A stretch of 64,000 bases of DNA from Streptomyces sp. NBC_00878 (lineage in GTDB: Bacteria > Actinomycetota > Actinomycetes > Streptomycetales > Streptomycetaceae), in contig NZ_JAPEOK010000001.1 in NCBI RefSeq assembly GCF_026341515.1, positions 744,001-808,000 on the forward strand, read 5' to 3'. Every line of letters starts with the position of its first letter. Positions within the stretch are counted from its first letter, which is position 1. The position numbers and the translations under genes are program-made. Of the stretch, positions 30,874-39,041 are shown in pieces. The notes beneath the pieces were generated by a model that worked only from the letters and a program-made list of their open reading frames with translations, did no database searches and had not been told where the DNA came from.

Positions 30874-31116
30874 CTATCTCTCCAAGGCGTAGACGATCCG
30901 GTGTTCGAGCTGAGGCTACTGATCGCTCGCCAAAGGAGCGAGTGGAAACGGAAATTGACCGTCCGTTCCAGGTCACTGCCTCCGGCACGTGCCGAATTGA
31001 CTGCCTCACGAAATCGCACCGAAGCATTCCAAAGAGTTCCGGGAAAACTGCGCAGCGTTACGAAGAAGCGTGCGGGAAACCGTTCACGTGACCGGGTCCG
31101 GCCGGATGTGAAAAAG
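30874..31116. other. Non-coding gap upstream of the DUF574 gene
   Basis: No supported gene. It must hold the leftward promoter of the methyltransferase/c-di-GMP unit; the sequence is less GC-rich than the flanks around 30940-31080, but no consensus pair was assigned. Confidence 0.4.
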
Positions 31117-31157
31117 CCGGTTCGCCCCCTCCGTACGGTGCGGAGGGGGCGAACCGG
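31117..31157 (-). terminator. Intrinsic terminator of the lipoprotein gene
   Basis: A perfect 17-bp stem (31117-31133 with 31141-31157) with a 7-nt loop. Read leftward it is followed by TTTTT (31115-31111), the textbook form for the leftward lipoprotein gene. Confidence 0.92.
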
Positions 31158-31185
31158 TGATTTCGTGAAGCGGTTGTCTACTTGG

Positions 31186-32178
31186 CTACTTCGGCTTGCC
31201 GAGCGGCTTGCCCTCCGGGGAGATGGCGTACCACGTGCCGCCGACACCCTGGCCGTTGGTGTCGCCGGGCTTCTTGTCGCCCGCGAAGGTGTAGAGCGGC
31301 CAGCAGTCGATGCTCTGCTGCTTGAGACCGTCAGGACGGTTCAGGACGACGTAGCCCCGCCGGCCGTCGTTCTTGTTGTCGATGCCCTTGGTGTCGGCGG
31401 CGTCCACCGGCGAGACGACCGGCCACTTCTCCAGGCACTCACCGACACAGGCCGACTTCATCGGCCACGGGGTGTCCTTCTCGAAGCGGTAGACCGTCAT
31501 ACCGTTCTTGTCGACGACGACCTCACCGAGCTCGGGGTCGTTACGGGTCGACAGACCGGGCAGGTCGGCAGCCTCGGCGCTACCGCCGGCCGCAGCGGCC
31601 CCGCCACCGGCCGCCTTCTTGCCGTCGGGGGCCGTCGCGTACCAAGTGCCGTTCACACCCTGGCCGTTGGTGTCACCGGCCTTGGTGTCCTTGGCGAACC
31701 GGTACAGCGGCCAGCCCTCGTAGGTCAGCTGCTTGGTGCCGTCGGTACGGGTGACCTCGCCGAGCAGGGTCTTGTCAATGCCGATCGGGGCGGTGGCACC
31801 CGAGGCCGGAACCGGCGGCCAGGCAGTGGCGCAGTCGCCGTCACAGTTCGACTTCGGCGGCTCGGCCGTGTCCTTGTCGAACCGGTAGAGGGTCATTCCC
31901 GCGCTGTCGGTGACGACCTCGCCGAGCTTGTCGGTGTCCGCCACGGCAAGCTGTCCGGCGCTCTGCGTCTTGGCCCCGGTGTTCTGACCAGTGGCGCCGG
32001 CCCCGGTGCTCGGGCTGGCCCCGACTCCTGCCGAACCGTAGCCATTGGCCGCGGGCGCCGCGCCCACGTTCTGGCTGCCGGTCGAAGTCTCCGCCTTGTC
32101 CTGACCGCACGCCGTCGTCAGCACCAGCACTGCCGCAGCTGACGCTACGAGTGAGGCGCTCCGCCAGGAGGTCTTCAT
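31186..32178 (-). CDS. Secreted-repeat lipoprotein (Lipoprotein_15-type)
   Basis: A 330-residue exported lipoprotein; signal peptide with lipobox VLTTAC, lipidated C24, then a Gly/Ala/Ser/Thr-rich linker to about residue 75. The rest holds two copies of a module, each with two repeats: LGEVVTDSAGMTLYRFDKD ... CDGDCATAWPPV, then LTYEGWPLYRFAKDTKAGDTNGQGV; and LGEVVVDKNGMTVYRFEKD ... CVGECLEKWPVV, then CWPLYTFAGDKKPGDTNGQGV. This is the COG4315-type repeat of unknown function, often linked to extracytoplasmic redox or c-di-GMP/development regions. The CxxxC pairs could form disulfides or bind a ligand. Monocistronic. Confidence 0.88.
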   Translation of the reverse strand: MKTSWRSASLVASAAAVLVLTTACGQDKAETSTGSQNVGAAPAANGYGSAGVGASPSTGAGATGQNTGAKTQSAGQLAVADTDKLGEVVTDSAGMTLYRFDKDTAEPPKSNCDGDCATAWPPVPASGATAPIGIDKTLLGEVTRTDGTKQLTYEGWPLYRFAKDTKAGDTNGQGVNGTWYATAPDGKKAAGGGAAAAGGSAEAADLPGLSTRNDPELGEVVVDKNGMTVYRFEKDTPWPMKSACVGECLEKWPVVSPVDAADTKGIDNKNDGRRGYVVLNRPDGLKQQSIDCWPLYTFAGDKKPGDTNGQGVGGTWYAISPEGKPLGKPK

Positions 32179-32348
32179 TGGTAACTCCCGCTGTCTGCTT
32201 AGGTGTTGCGATGCTCCTCGGCACCGCGCATGGCCCTAGGTACGGGCGGGAGTGCGTCAAGCGTTCAAAGCGCCTACAAATTTCTTTCTGGTAACGCCCG
32301 GGAAGCCTGCTCTTCATGGGACCCGAGAGGCAGGTCGGGACGCCTGGC

Positions 32349-32421
32349 GGCAAGCGCGTGAAGCTCGTACGGCACGTGCGTGAAGCTCCGTTCCACGGCA
32401 AGCGCGTGATGCTCCGTTGTC
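32349..32421. repeat. Three degenerate direct repeats upstream of the Pro-rich gene
   Basis: Units of 22-26 bp start at 32349, 32371 and 32397, sharing ggca(ag/cg)cgcgtga(a/t)gctc. They lie in the 297-bp gap between the divergent lipoprotein and Pro-rich genes, and might be protein-binding sites. A cgcgcgcgagcgcgcg self-complementary stretch follows near 32451-32467. Confidence 0.65.
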
Positions 32422-32475
32422 CCTCCTTCGGGGCAATACCGGGGCACCCTCGCGCGCGCGAGCGCGCGAAGCCCC

Positions 32476-33111
32476 ATGATCGCCGTCGTGTCTGGACCAC
32501 TGAAAAACCCACCACGAAGCCGGTGCCGCCTCGTCATACGTCTGCTGACCCTGCTCGCGCTGACCTGGATCGCCGGTGGTGCGCCGGCTCCGGCGACCGC
32601 CGGCTCCTGCGCGTACGCGACCACGGGGCCCGGCGGCAACGAGCGCGTGGCGGTGGCCGTCGCGGGGACCTGTCCCACCCCCACGCCGACGCCACCGCCG
32701 CCCAGCCCGATTCCGGAACCGTCCCCTCCGCCGAAGCCCCCGCCCAAGCCGACCCCGAAGCCCCCGCCTCCACCTCCGCCCAGGCCCGCACCCGACCCGC
32801 CGCCTCCTCGGCCACGGCCCGTCCCCGCCCCGCCGGCGGTTCCACGGCCCGCGCCCGTCACACCACGGCCCGCTCCCGTCACACCACGGCCGGTCCCCGT
32901 CGCTCCGCGACCGGCGGCTCCCGTGCCCACCCCGAAGGCGACGCCCACGCCCACCGTGCGTGTCAGCCCCTCGCCGACTCCGGTGAGTTACCCGCCCTAC
33001 CGCGTCAGGGCACGCAAGGCGCCGCCCCGCGGCGGCCCGTCCCTGGTCTCGCTCACCCTGCTCATCACCGCGCCCGCCGTGCTCGCCGTCGCCGCGCTGC
33101 GTCCGCGCTGA
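32476..33111 (+). CDS. Proline-rich exported protein with C-terminal membrane segment
   Basis: A hypothetical 211-residue protein. It has a signal peptide (hydrophobic VIRLLTLLALTWIAG, cleavage probably after PATA near residue 43), a long Pro/Thr/Lys region with PPPP and PRPAPVTPRPAPV repeats (residues 68-150), and a hydrophobic C-terminal helix (SLVSLTLLITAPAVLAVAAL) ending in Arg. Such proteins span the peptidoglycan from a membrane anchor. The ATG at 32476 lacks a strong ribosome-binding site, so the start may differ. The DUF4239 gene follows by 16 bp and is probably co-transcribed. Extreme Pro coding makes the opposite strand look open, but the signal peptide and tail support this frame. 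Confidence 0.6.
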   Translation: MIAVVSGPLKNPPRSRCRLVIRLLTLLALTWIAGGAPAPATAGSCAYATTGPGGNERVAVAVAGTCPTPTPTPPPPSPIPEPSPPPKPPPKPTPKPPPPPPPRPAPDPPPPRPRPVPAPPAVPRPAPVTPRPAPVTPRPVPVAPRPAAPVPTPKATPTPTVRVSPSPTPVSYPPYRVRARKAPPRGGPSLVSLTLLITAPAVLAVAALRPR

Positions 33112-33127
33112 CCCCTGGAGGAATCCT

Positions 33128-33892
33128 TTGTCGGAATGGCTTGTTCTCGCCCTCGCGATGGCCGCGGCGAGCGTCGTCGTCCTCATCGTCACCTTCGTGC
33201 GGCACCACACGGCCGCCGATGACGACGATCCGTCCGAGACTCCGGACGTGATCGAGTACATGACGATGATGATCGGCGTGGTGTACGCCATCGTGCTCGG
33301 CCTGGCCATCGCCGGTGTCTGGGAAGCTCGGGGCATCGCCCAGGACCACGTCCAGACCGAGGCACAGGCGCTGCACGAGATCTCCGAGCGCGTACGGGTC
33401 TACCCGCCCGACGCGCGCGATCGCATCCGGGACGACGTCAACGCCTATGTCGGCCACGTCGTGACCACCGAGTGGAAGGCCATGGCCGACGACGGCCAGG
33501 TCACGGAGCGGGGTACGAAGCTGCTGGACAAGGTCCGCCACGACGTCACCGACTACGAGCCGAAGACGGACTTCGAGGCCCAGGCCTACCAGCCGCTGCT
33601 CGACCAGGTGACCGCGGCGAGCAACGCGCGCACGTCGCGCGCGGATTCGACGGCCCCGACCATGCCGGGGGTCGTGTGGTTCGGTCTGATCTCCGGGGCC
33701 GTGGTCACCGTCGGGCTGATCTTCGCGCTGCAGATCCGCCGCACCCTGCGCGAGGTGATCCTGGCGGGCCTGTTCGCCGCCCTGATCGCCTTCCTGCTCT
33801 TCCTGATCTGGGACTTCGACGCGCCCTACAGCCGTGGCATCACGGCGACGGCCGATCCGTTCCTGACGCTCTTCCCGAAGGCCGGTGAGTGA
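33128..33892 (+). CDS. DUF4239 membrane protein
   Basis: A 254-residue integral membrane protein starting with TTG at 33128, supported by GGAGGAATCC just upstream. It has an N-terminal helix (WLVLALAMAAASVVVLIVTFV), a second helix (MMIGVVYAIVLGLAIAGVW), a soluble helical segment (residues 75-180), and two helices near the C-terminus (VWFGLISGAVVTVGLIFAL; VILAGLFAALIAFLLFLIW). This is the DUF4239 layout; its function is unknown, though a bestrophin-like channel fold has been proposed for the group. It probably shares an mRNA with the Pro-rich gene. Confidence 0.85.
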   Translation: MSEWLVLALAMAAASVVVLIVTFVRHHTAADDDDPSETPDVIEYMTMMIGVVYAIVLGLAIAGVWEARGIAQDHVQTEAQALHEISERVRVYPPDARDRIRDDVNAYVGHVVTTEWKAMADDGQVTERGTKLLDKVRHDVTDYEPKTDFEAQAYQPLLDQVTAASNARTSRADSTAPTMPGVVWFGLISGAVVTVGLIFALQIRRTLREVILAGLFAALIAFLLFLIWDFDAPYSRGITATADPFLTLFPKAGE

Positions 33893-34112
33893 CGGGCCCT
33901 CACCAGTGGGTTTCCCCGGGGGCGGGCGCCACGCCGCGTCCGTCCCCGGGCCGACGGACGTCCGGTACCCGGTTCGGCCCACACCGTTGCGCCATTCGCG
34001 CGACTGCGATCGCGCCCGTGCCCGCGCCTTCCTAGCGTTCGATCATCGAGGTGCATGTACGGCGCAGCGGAAAAGGTCCGCGGCTGCTCCTCGGGGACCC
34101 GGAGGACTCACC

Positions 34113-34640
34113 ATGCGCGCGATACGCGTCGCTTCGGCCGCACTGCTGGGCATGACCGCCCTGACCCTCACCGCACCCGTCGCCGCCGCCCGGAACGACG
34201 GTGAGCGCGACATCACCTCGTTCGGCTTCGACGTCTCGCCCACGACCATCGCGGCGGGCGGCCGCGTCACGCTGTCGGTCAACGGCTGCAGATCGGACGC
34301 CAAGGTCTCCTCGGGCATCTTCGACACGGTGACGATCCCCAAGGGGCACGGCTCGGCCACGGCCACCGTCGACTGGGACGCCAAGCCGGGCGCGGTGTAC
34401 GAGGTGACCTTCCAGTGCGGGAAGGAGTCCGGCCACACGGACCTCACCATCGCCACCGGCCGCCCGAACCACCCGACGCACACCCCCGTCCCCGTCCACC
34501 GGGGCGTCAACGCGGGCATCGGCGGCGGCGCGGGCGGCTTCGACCTGGGTGAGATCGGCCTCGGCGCCGCGCTCGTCGCGGGCTCGGTCGGCACGGCGTA
34601 CTACTGGTCGCGGCGGCGCGCCGGCGAACACGGCGGCTGA
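34113..34640 (+). CDS. Exported membrane-anchored surface protein, paralog of 34756-35244
   Basis: A 175-residue hypothetical exported protein. The ATG at 34113 has GGAGGA 6 nt upstream. It has a signal peptide cut near AAA-RND (residue 26-27), an Ig-like extracellular domain with DVSPTTIAAGGRVTLSVNGC and a second Cys (FQCGKESGH), a His/Pro/Thr linker, a glycine-rich stretch and a C-terminal helix (LGAALVAGSVGTAYYW) with the tail RRRAGEHGG. The tail resembles a cell-wall sorting signal but no LPXTG/LAXTG is visible. A paralog lies convergent to it and a class F sortase is nearby. Confidence 0.75.
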   Translation: MRAIRVASAALLGMTALTLTAPVAAARNDGERDITSFGFDVSPTTIAAGGRVTLSVNGCRSDAKVSSGIFDTVTIPKGHGSATATVDWDAKPGAVYEVTFQCGKESGHTDLTIATGRPNHPTHTPVPVHRGVNAGIGGGAGGFDLGEIGLGAALVAGSVGTAYYWSRRRAGEHGG

Positions 34641-34649
34641 CGCACCGGA

Positions 34650-34694
34650 CAGCCCTTCGCCCCGGAACCCTTGAGGGTCCGGGGCGAAGGGCTG
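34650..34694. terminator. Strong bidirectional terminator
   Basis: A 17-bp stem (34650-34666 with 34678-34694), extended by accc/gggt with one bulge, between two convergent paralogous surface-protein genes. Confidence 0.88.
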
Positions 34695-34730
34695 TTCACG
34701 TGCGATCCGGGCTGTTCACGTGCGATCCGG
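34691..34730. repeat. Perfect 20-bp tandem duplication
   Basis: Two adjacent identical 20-mers (34691-34710 and 34711-34730), each with the palindrome CACGTG, directly after the terminator hairpin and before the leftward paralog's stop codon. Confidence 0.95.
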
Positions 34731-34755
34731 CTCCGAGGGTTCGTTTCCGGGAGCC

Positions 34756-35244
34756 TCAGATCTTGCTCTCGGAGCGGCGGCGCATCCAGAACACCCCGCT
34801 GCCGATGAGCGCGAGACCGACGAGACCGCCGCCGATCGCCATGTCGGCCGGTGTGGCACCGATGGAGCTGCTGCCGCCGAGACCGCCCCGGACACCACCG
34901 ATGACGGTGAAGGCCTGCGGCTTGGTGAGGGTCTTGCCGCTGCAGTTGACCGTGATGTCGTACGAGCCGGGGGTGGCCGAGCTGTTGATCGTGGCGGTCC
35001 CCTTCGACATCTGGGTGTTGCTGTTGTTGACCGGCGAGAGGTTGGCCTGGGGGAACGCCGTCGACGTCATGGTGCCGCCGTTGGGGCAGCCGTCGACGGT
35101 GACCGTCACCTGGCCTCCCCGGGCGATGACGCTGGGCATGACGACGATGTTGCTCGGGTTGTCCCAGGCCGCGGCCGTGGGAGCGGCGAGTCCGACGGCG
35201 GCGAACGCCACCGCAGAGACCGCCAGGGCACGAGTGGTACGCAT
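34756..35244 (-). CDS. Exported membrane-anchored surface protein (paralog)
   Basis: A 162-residue hypothetical protein from the ATG at 35244, with GCGGAGGATC before it. It has a signal peptide (ALAVSAVAFAAVGLAAPTAAA), the same domain plan as its convergent paralog (MPSVIARGGQVTVTVDGC, later Cys in ITVNCSGKTLT), a Gly/Ser hinge, then a C-terminal helix (MAIGGGLVGLALIGSGVFWM) and a basic tail RRRSESKI. The two conserved cysteines probably form a disulfide. No sortase motif is obvious. Likely function: cell-surface or wall protein. Confidence 0.78.
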   Translation of the reverse strand: MRTTRALAVSAVAFAAVGLAAPTAAAWDNPSNIVVMPSVIARGGQVTVTVDGCPNGGTMTSTAFPQANLSPVNNSNTQMSKGTATINSSATPGSYDITVNCSGKTLTKPQAFTVIGGVRGGLGGSSSIGATPADMAIGGGLVGLALIGSGVFWMRRRSESKI

Positions 35245-35576
35245 GTGATCCTCCGCGGAAGGCGCCCCGGGAACCGTCCCCGAGTCGATCGGCGAGAAAA
35301 CGCCTCCCAGACAGACCCTCAGTTGCCGTGCGCAGGGCCGCATTTCGAGAATGGTCCGTCCTGGTGAGAGGACACGCCGACAGAAAGGATCACATTCGGA
35401 TATTGCCGCAGGTCACGCACCGTCAGAAATTTCCTTGCGGTAGCAACTCGGATGGCGCACGGCGACGGGCACCGCCACCCGTTCGCGCTTCTCCCGTCGC
35501 CCTGTGAGCGTGCTGCACTTAGCGTTCTCGTATGCGCGACGGACGTGGCGACGGCCGCGTCGAGAGGGGATGGCGA
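35245..35576. promoter_or_regulatory. Divergent promoter region, surface protein / sortase
   Basis: 332 bp without a supported gene between divergent starts. The segment 35380-35460 is relatively AT-rich. No operator or consensus promoter was assigned. Confidence 0.35.
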
Positions 35577-36239
35577 ATGTCCGTGTCCGAGCTGGCCGAA
35601 GAGGAGGAGCGCCCCAAGAAGCGCGTTCCTTGGGGCGTGATAGCGCTTGTCCTGCTGACCGGCCTGGCTCTCCTCCGGAATGGTTCGGGAGAGTTCGACG
35701 TGGGGCCCCCGCAACCCGCGACGGCCGCCGCCGCGGACAGCCGCACCACCGACCTGGCCCGCACGAGCGCTCCGGTTCCGCTGACGTTCTCCGTGGCCGA
35801 CCGCATCAGGATTCCGGCGATCCGGGTCGACGCTCCCGTCACGCCCGTGGGCCTCGACATGGCGGGCTGGGTGGACGCGCCGCCGCCGGAGGACCCGAAC
35901 CTCGCGGGCTGGTTCTCGGGCGCGGTCTCGCCCGGCGAGAAGGGCACGGCCGTCATGGTCGGCCATGTCGACAACAAACAGGGCCCCGCCGTCTTCTACG
36001 GTCTCGGGGCCATGAAAAAGGGACATCAGGTGGAGGTCCTGCGCAAGGACGGAAAGACCGCCGTATTCGAGGTCTACGGCATCGAGGTGTTCGAGAAGAA
36101 CAACTTCCCCGGAGACCGTGTCTACGGAAACACCGGAAATCCCGAATTGCGTGTCATCACGTGCGGCGGCGGTTTCTCCAAGCAGAACGGCTACGACGGG
36201 AACGTCGTCGTGTTCGCCCGCCTGACCGAGGTGCGCTGA
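35577..36239 (+). CDS. Class F sortase
   Basis: A membrane-anchored transpeptidase that would attach surface proteins to the cell wall, 220 residues. The N-terminal anchor helix is VPWGVIALVLLTGLALL (residues 17-33). The catalytic triad is H130 (MVGHVDNKQ), C196 (VITCGGGF) and R215 (VVFARL). The lone TLXTC-like box reads VITC, as in actinobacterial class F enzymes. The start at ATG 35577 follows GAGAGGGG by 8 nt; an upstream in-frame ATG at 35532 would add 15 residues. Neighbouring surface proteins with hydrophobic tails are possible partners. Confidence 0.88.
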   Translation: MSVSELAEEEERPKKRVPWGVIALVLLTGLALLRNGSGEFDVGPPQPATAAAADSRTTDLARTSAPVPLTFSVADRIRIPAIRVDAPVTPVGLDMAGWVDAPPPEDPNLAGWFSGAVSPGEKGTAVMVGHVDNKQGPAVFYGLGAMKKGHQVEVLRKDGKTAVFEVYGIEVFEKNNFPGDRVYGNTGNPELRVITCGGGFSKQNGYDGNVVVFARLTEVR

Positions 36240-36268
36240 GCGCATCCCGGCCGGGTGGGCCAAAGCCC

Positions 36269-36310
36269 GCGGAGTTCCACGGAACCTCTCCCTGTTCCGT
36301 GGAACTCCGC
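36269..36310 (+). terminator. Intrinsic terminator after the sortase gene
   Basis: A perfect 17-bp stem (36269-36285 with 36294-36310), 8-nt loop, then gTTTT. It lies between the convergent sortase and deacetylase genes. Confidence 0.92.
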
Positions 36311-36313
36311 GTT

Positions 36314-37204
36314 TTACGTGAACCGCCGCCGGGGCACGGTGACGTGATATCCCGAGTCCAGCAGCCGGGGCAGATAGTCGCGCAGCGCTTTCACGCTCTG
36401 CGAGCGGTCCCCGCCCGCGTCGTGGCCGAGGACGACGACCCCCGGGGCCGCGCCCTTGATGACCCGGCTCTCGATCGCGCGGGCGCCCGGCGACATCCAG
36501 TCGAGGGTGTCGACGGTCCAGGCCAGGGGCTCCATGCCGAGTTCGGCGCCGATCTGGAAGGCGGCCCGGTTCCAGGCCCCGTACGGCGCCCGGAACCAGC
36601 CGGGCCGCTCTCCGCACCCCTCCTCGATGACATCGCAGGTGCGCTCCATCTGGGAGCGGATCTCGGACCGGGTCAGCCGGGTCAGCAGCGGGTGGGACCA
36701 GGTGTGGTTGCCGACCACGTGTCCCTCGTCGGCCATCCGGCGCAGCATGTCCAAGTTGCCGACCGCCATTTCGCCGCACACGAAGAACATGGCGCGCACG
36801 TCGTGGGCCTTGAGCGCGCGCAGGACCTGCGGGGTGTAGCGGGGGTCCGGCCCGTCGTCGAAGGTCAGCACCATGGTCCGGCCGCGCCCGGACATGCGCA
36901 GGAACGGCTCGTGCCGTACGAGGGTCCTACGGGCCGGGCCGCGGACCGGCCCGTATCCGGCGATGGGCTGGAGACGGTAGGCGGAGGGTCTCAGGGCCGC
37001 GCGGTTCGCATTGGCGCCGGCACCTGCACCGGCACCTGCACCGGCACCTGCACCGGCACCAGCGGCGGGAGCTGTGGCGGACCGGACCGGGGAGCCCGGG
37101 TCGGCGGTGAGCACGTGTACCGTGCCGGCCGCCCCCGCCGCTCCCAGCACGGCGGCGCCGGCCAGCAAGGCCCGGCGCCGCGAGAGGAACTGATCCTTTT
37201 TCAT
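36314..37204 (-). CDS. Polysaccharide deacetylase (NodB domain)
   Basis: An exported carbohydrate esterase family 4 enzyme, 296 residues, acting on N-acetylated glycans such as peptidoglycan or chitin oligomers. The signal has a twin-arginine pattern (SRRRALLAGAAVLG). A low-complexity (Gly-Ala)n spacer at about residues 48-64 comes from a 12-bp tandem repeat (37015-37066). NodB motifs: TFDDGPDPRYTPQV (catalytic and metal Asp), VGNHTWSHPLLT (metal His pair), RAPYGAWN, and a late VVVLGHDAGG. All key residues are present. Confidence 0.9.
   Translation of the reverse strand: MKKDQFLSRRRALLAGAAVLGAAGAAGTVHVLTADPGSPVRSATAPAAGAGAGAGAGAGAGAGANANRAALRPSAYRLQPIAGYGPVRGPARRTLVRHEPFLRMSGRGRTMVLTFDDGPDPRYTPQVLRALKAHDVRAMFFVCGEMAVGNLDMLRRMADEGHVVGNHTWSHPLLTRLTRSEIRSQMERTCDVIEEGCGERPGWFRAPYGAWNRAAFQIGAELGMEPLAWTVDTLDWMSPGARAIESRVIKGAAPGVVVLGHDAGGDRSQSVKALRDYLPRLLDSGYHVTVPRRRFT
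37015..37066. repeat. 12-bp tandem repeat encoding (Gly-Ala)n
   Basis: About four units of gcaccggcacct in the deacetylase gene, encoding a flexible linker between the signal peptide and the catalytic domain. Length variation would stay in frame. Confidence 0.9.
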
Positions 37205-37305
37205 GAGTAATCAGTCGCCCGACCGGCGTGCGACTCAGCACAGAGACACCGGAGCGGACGCACGAAAGCACCCGTTGGGACCAGCCCCCGGCGACCGGGA
37301 GCGGC

Positions 37306-37580
<275 letters not shown>

Positions 37581-37945
37581 GCCGCCCGTCGAAGACGCCG
37601 CCCGAGATGAGTCCGCCGCAGACCCGGCCGGCGGCCCACAGCAGCCGCCGGCCGCGCGGCAGGGTGATCAGAGGTAGGCGACGACCAGCCACCAGGCGAT
37701 TTTCCGAATCCCTCGGGCACCTTGCTGAGCGGACCGCCCCGTGACGGCCGTATCGGCCCTTTGGTGTCCTTCGCAGTTGCTGCCTCTGGTTGTCCTTCGC
37801 ACTTGCTGCCTCGGCGCCGGCACTCATGCTGTCGACTGCAGGAAGAGCGGGGCCGTGCCGCCTGTCGAGCACGGCCGTCCGCGCGGCCCGACGGCAGCGG
37901 GACCGGACGGCTGCCGGACCCGTTGCTTCCGATAGCCTCGGCGCC
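37581..37945. other. Non-coding gap before the universal stress gene
   Basis: No supported gene. Open frames on both strands lack domain similarity. The segment 37735-37830 contains imperfect internal repeats (ctttggtgtccttcgcagttgctgcct and a shifted near-copy), suggesting local duplication. The promoter of the universal stress gene presumably lies at its right end. Confidence 0.4.
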
Positions 37946-38407
37946 GTGACGGAACACCACCCCCACCAGTTCGAGCGGGGCACCGACGGGCCCAAGGTCA
38001 TCGTGGTCGGCGTGGACGGCTCCGACTCCTCGCTGCGTGCCGCGGCCTACGCGGCGGGTCTGGCCCGGCGCCAGCGGGCGCTGCTCGCGCTGGTGTACAT
38101 CCAGCCGGTGATGGCGGCCGGCGCCGCACTCGGTGTTCCGGTCGCCGCGACGACCGACGAGATCGCCGAGGACCTGGTCCGGCAGATCCGGGAGGGGACC
38201 GAGCAGGTCAAGGGCATATTCGATGTGCGCTGGGAGTTCCACACCTTCCACGGCGACCCCTACAACGGGCTCGTCTCGGCGGCGGACCAGCTGAAGGCGG
38301 ACGCCGTCGTGGTGGGTGCGTCCGAGCAGGCGGGGCACCGGATCATCGGTTCCGTCGCGATCCGGCTGGTGAAGGCGGGGCGGTGGCCGGTGACGGTGGT
38401 GCCGTAG
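37946..38407 (+). CDS. Universal stress protein (UspA family)
   Basis: A 153-residue single-domain Usp from the GTG at 37946. It has [23 protein letters not shown] at the N-terminus and the ATP-binding C-terminal pattern [33 protein letters not shown] (partly degenerate relative to G-2x-G-9x-G-S/T). The start is preferred because homology begins just after it; longer in-frame upstream sequence is compositionally unlike the family. It sits between two gene remnants, and the capA-like remnant's end overlaps its stop codon. Confidence 0.85.
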   Translation: MTEHHPHQFERGTDGPKVIVVGVDGSDSSLRAAAYAAGLARRQRALLALVYIQPVMAAGAALGVPVAATTDEIAEDLVRQIREGTEQVKGIFDVRWEFHTFHGDPYNGLVSAADQLKADAVVVGASEQAGHRIIGSVAIRLVKAGRWPVTVVP

Positions 38408-38409
38408 AG

Positions 38410-38690
38410 CAGGACACGACCACGACGTCGGCGCCTGCCTTCCTGACGGCCCGGGCGTCCGCGACGATCCGGTCGGGGTGGATGAGGTTGACGGCCCAGG
38501 GTTTCCCGGCCGACAGCCGGAAGCCGTTCGTGCCGTACGTGTACGCGAGGTGGGCGACCGTGGCGGAGCCCGTCTGCCTGATCGTGGGCGCGCTCGCCTC
38601 GGCCGCGCTGCGGGCGGCCCACGCGTGCCGCACCCCGGCCCGGTCGAGCACATCGAGGGTGCGGTGGATGCCGCGAAGACAGATCGCCAG
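38410..38690 (-). pseudogene. CapA-family (poly-gamma-glutamate synthesis type) remnant
   Basis: Leftward reading gives GIHRTLDVLDRAGVRHAWAA..., VAHLAYTYGTNGFRL, GKPWAVNLIHPDRIVADARA and GADVVVVS. This is the middle of a CapA-type metallophosphatase-fold protein. The N-terminal metal motifs and everything after VVVVS (normally LHWG) are missing; the frame then runs into the reverse complement of the universal stress gene. It is a truncated relic, not an expressed gene. Confidence 0.75.
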
Positions 38691-39041
38691 ATCGGCTCGG
38701 GCCTCGACACAGCACATGACCGCGCGAGCGGCTGTTGTCTGTCGGGTGCGCGGTGCCCTCGACATCCTCGGCCTCGCCCCCATACGACCCATTGCGGTCA
38801 TATCGAAGCAGGAACTGACATGTGGCCACATAACGGCGCCAGTGAGAGTCAAGAAGGCGCCACTGTCACTGCCCCGTACGGCGTTTCAGGACGGGGCCAT
38901 TAGGGCGAACCGGGGCGCGTAGGCGGAGGCATCCCTCCCGGTTGACCGTTCGTCGTACCGTTCGTCGACGGGTTCGACCGTCTGCCGACGAGCCGTGTCC
39001 ATGGCCTGTCCCGGCGGGTCGCCCTGCGCTGGCATACGGCC

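Noticed and set aside
30301..32142. 613-residue rightward open frame over the methyltransferase and lipoprotein genes
   Set aside because: Shadow frame; it runs through a perfect terminator and has no coherent domain.
32314..33336. Gly/Arg-rich leftward frames opposite the Pro-rich gene
   Set aside because: A reverse-complemented Pro codon run gives Gly/Arg; the rightward frame has a signal peptide and membrane tail.
36314..37204. Deacetylase low-complexity (Gly-Ala)n stretch as a frameshift sign
   Set aside because: The reading frame and all NodB motifs continue intact on both sides; it is an in-frame linker.
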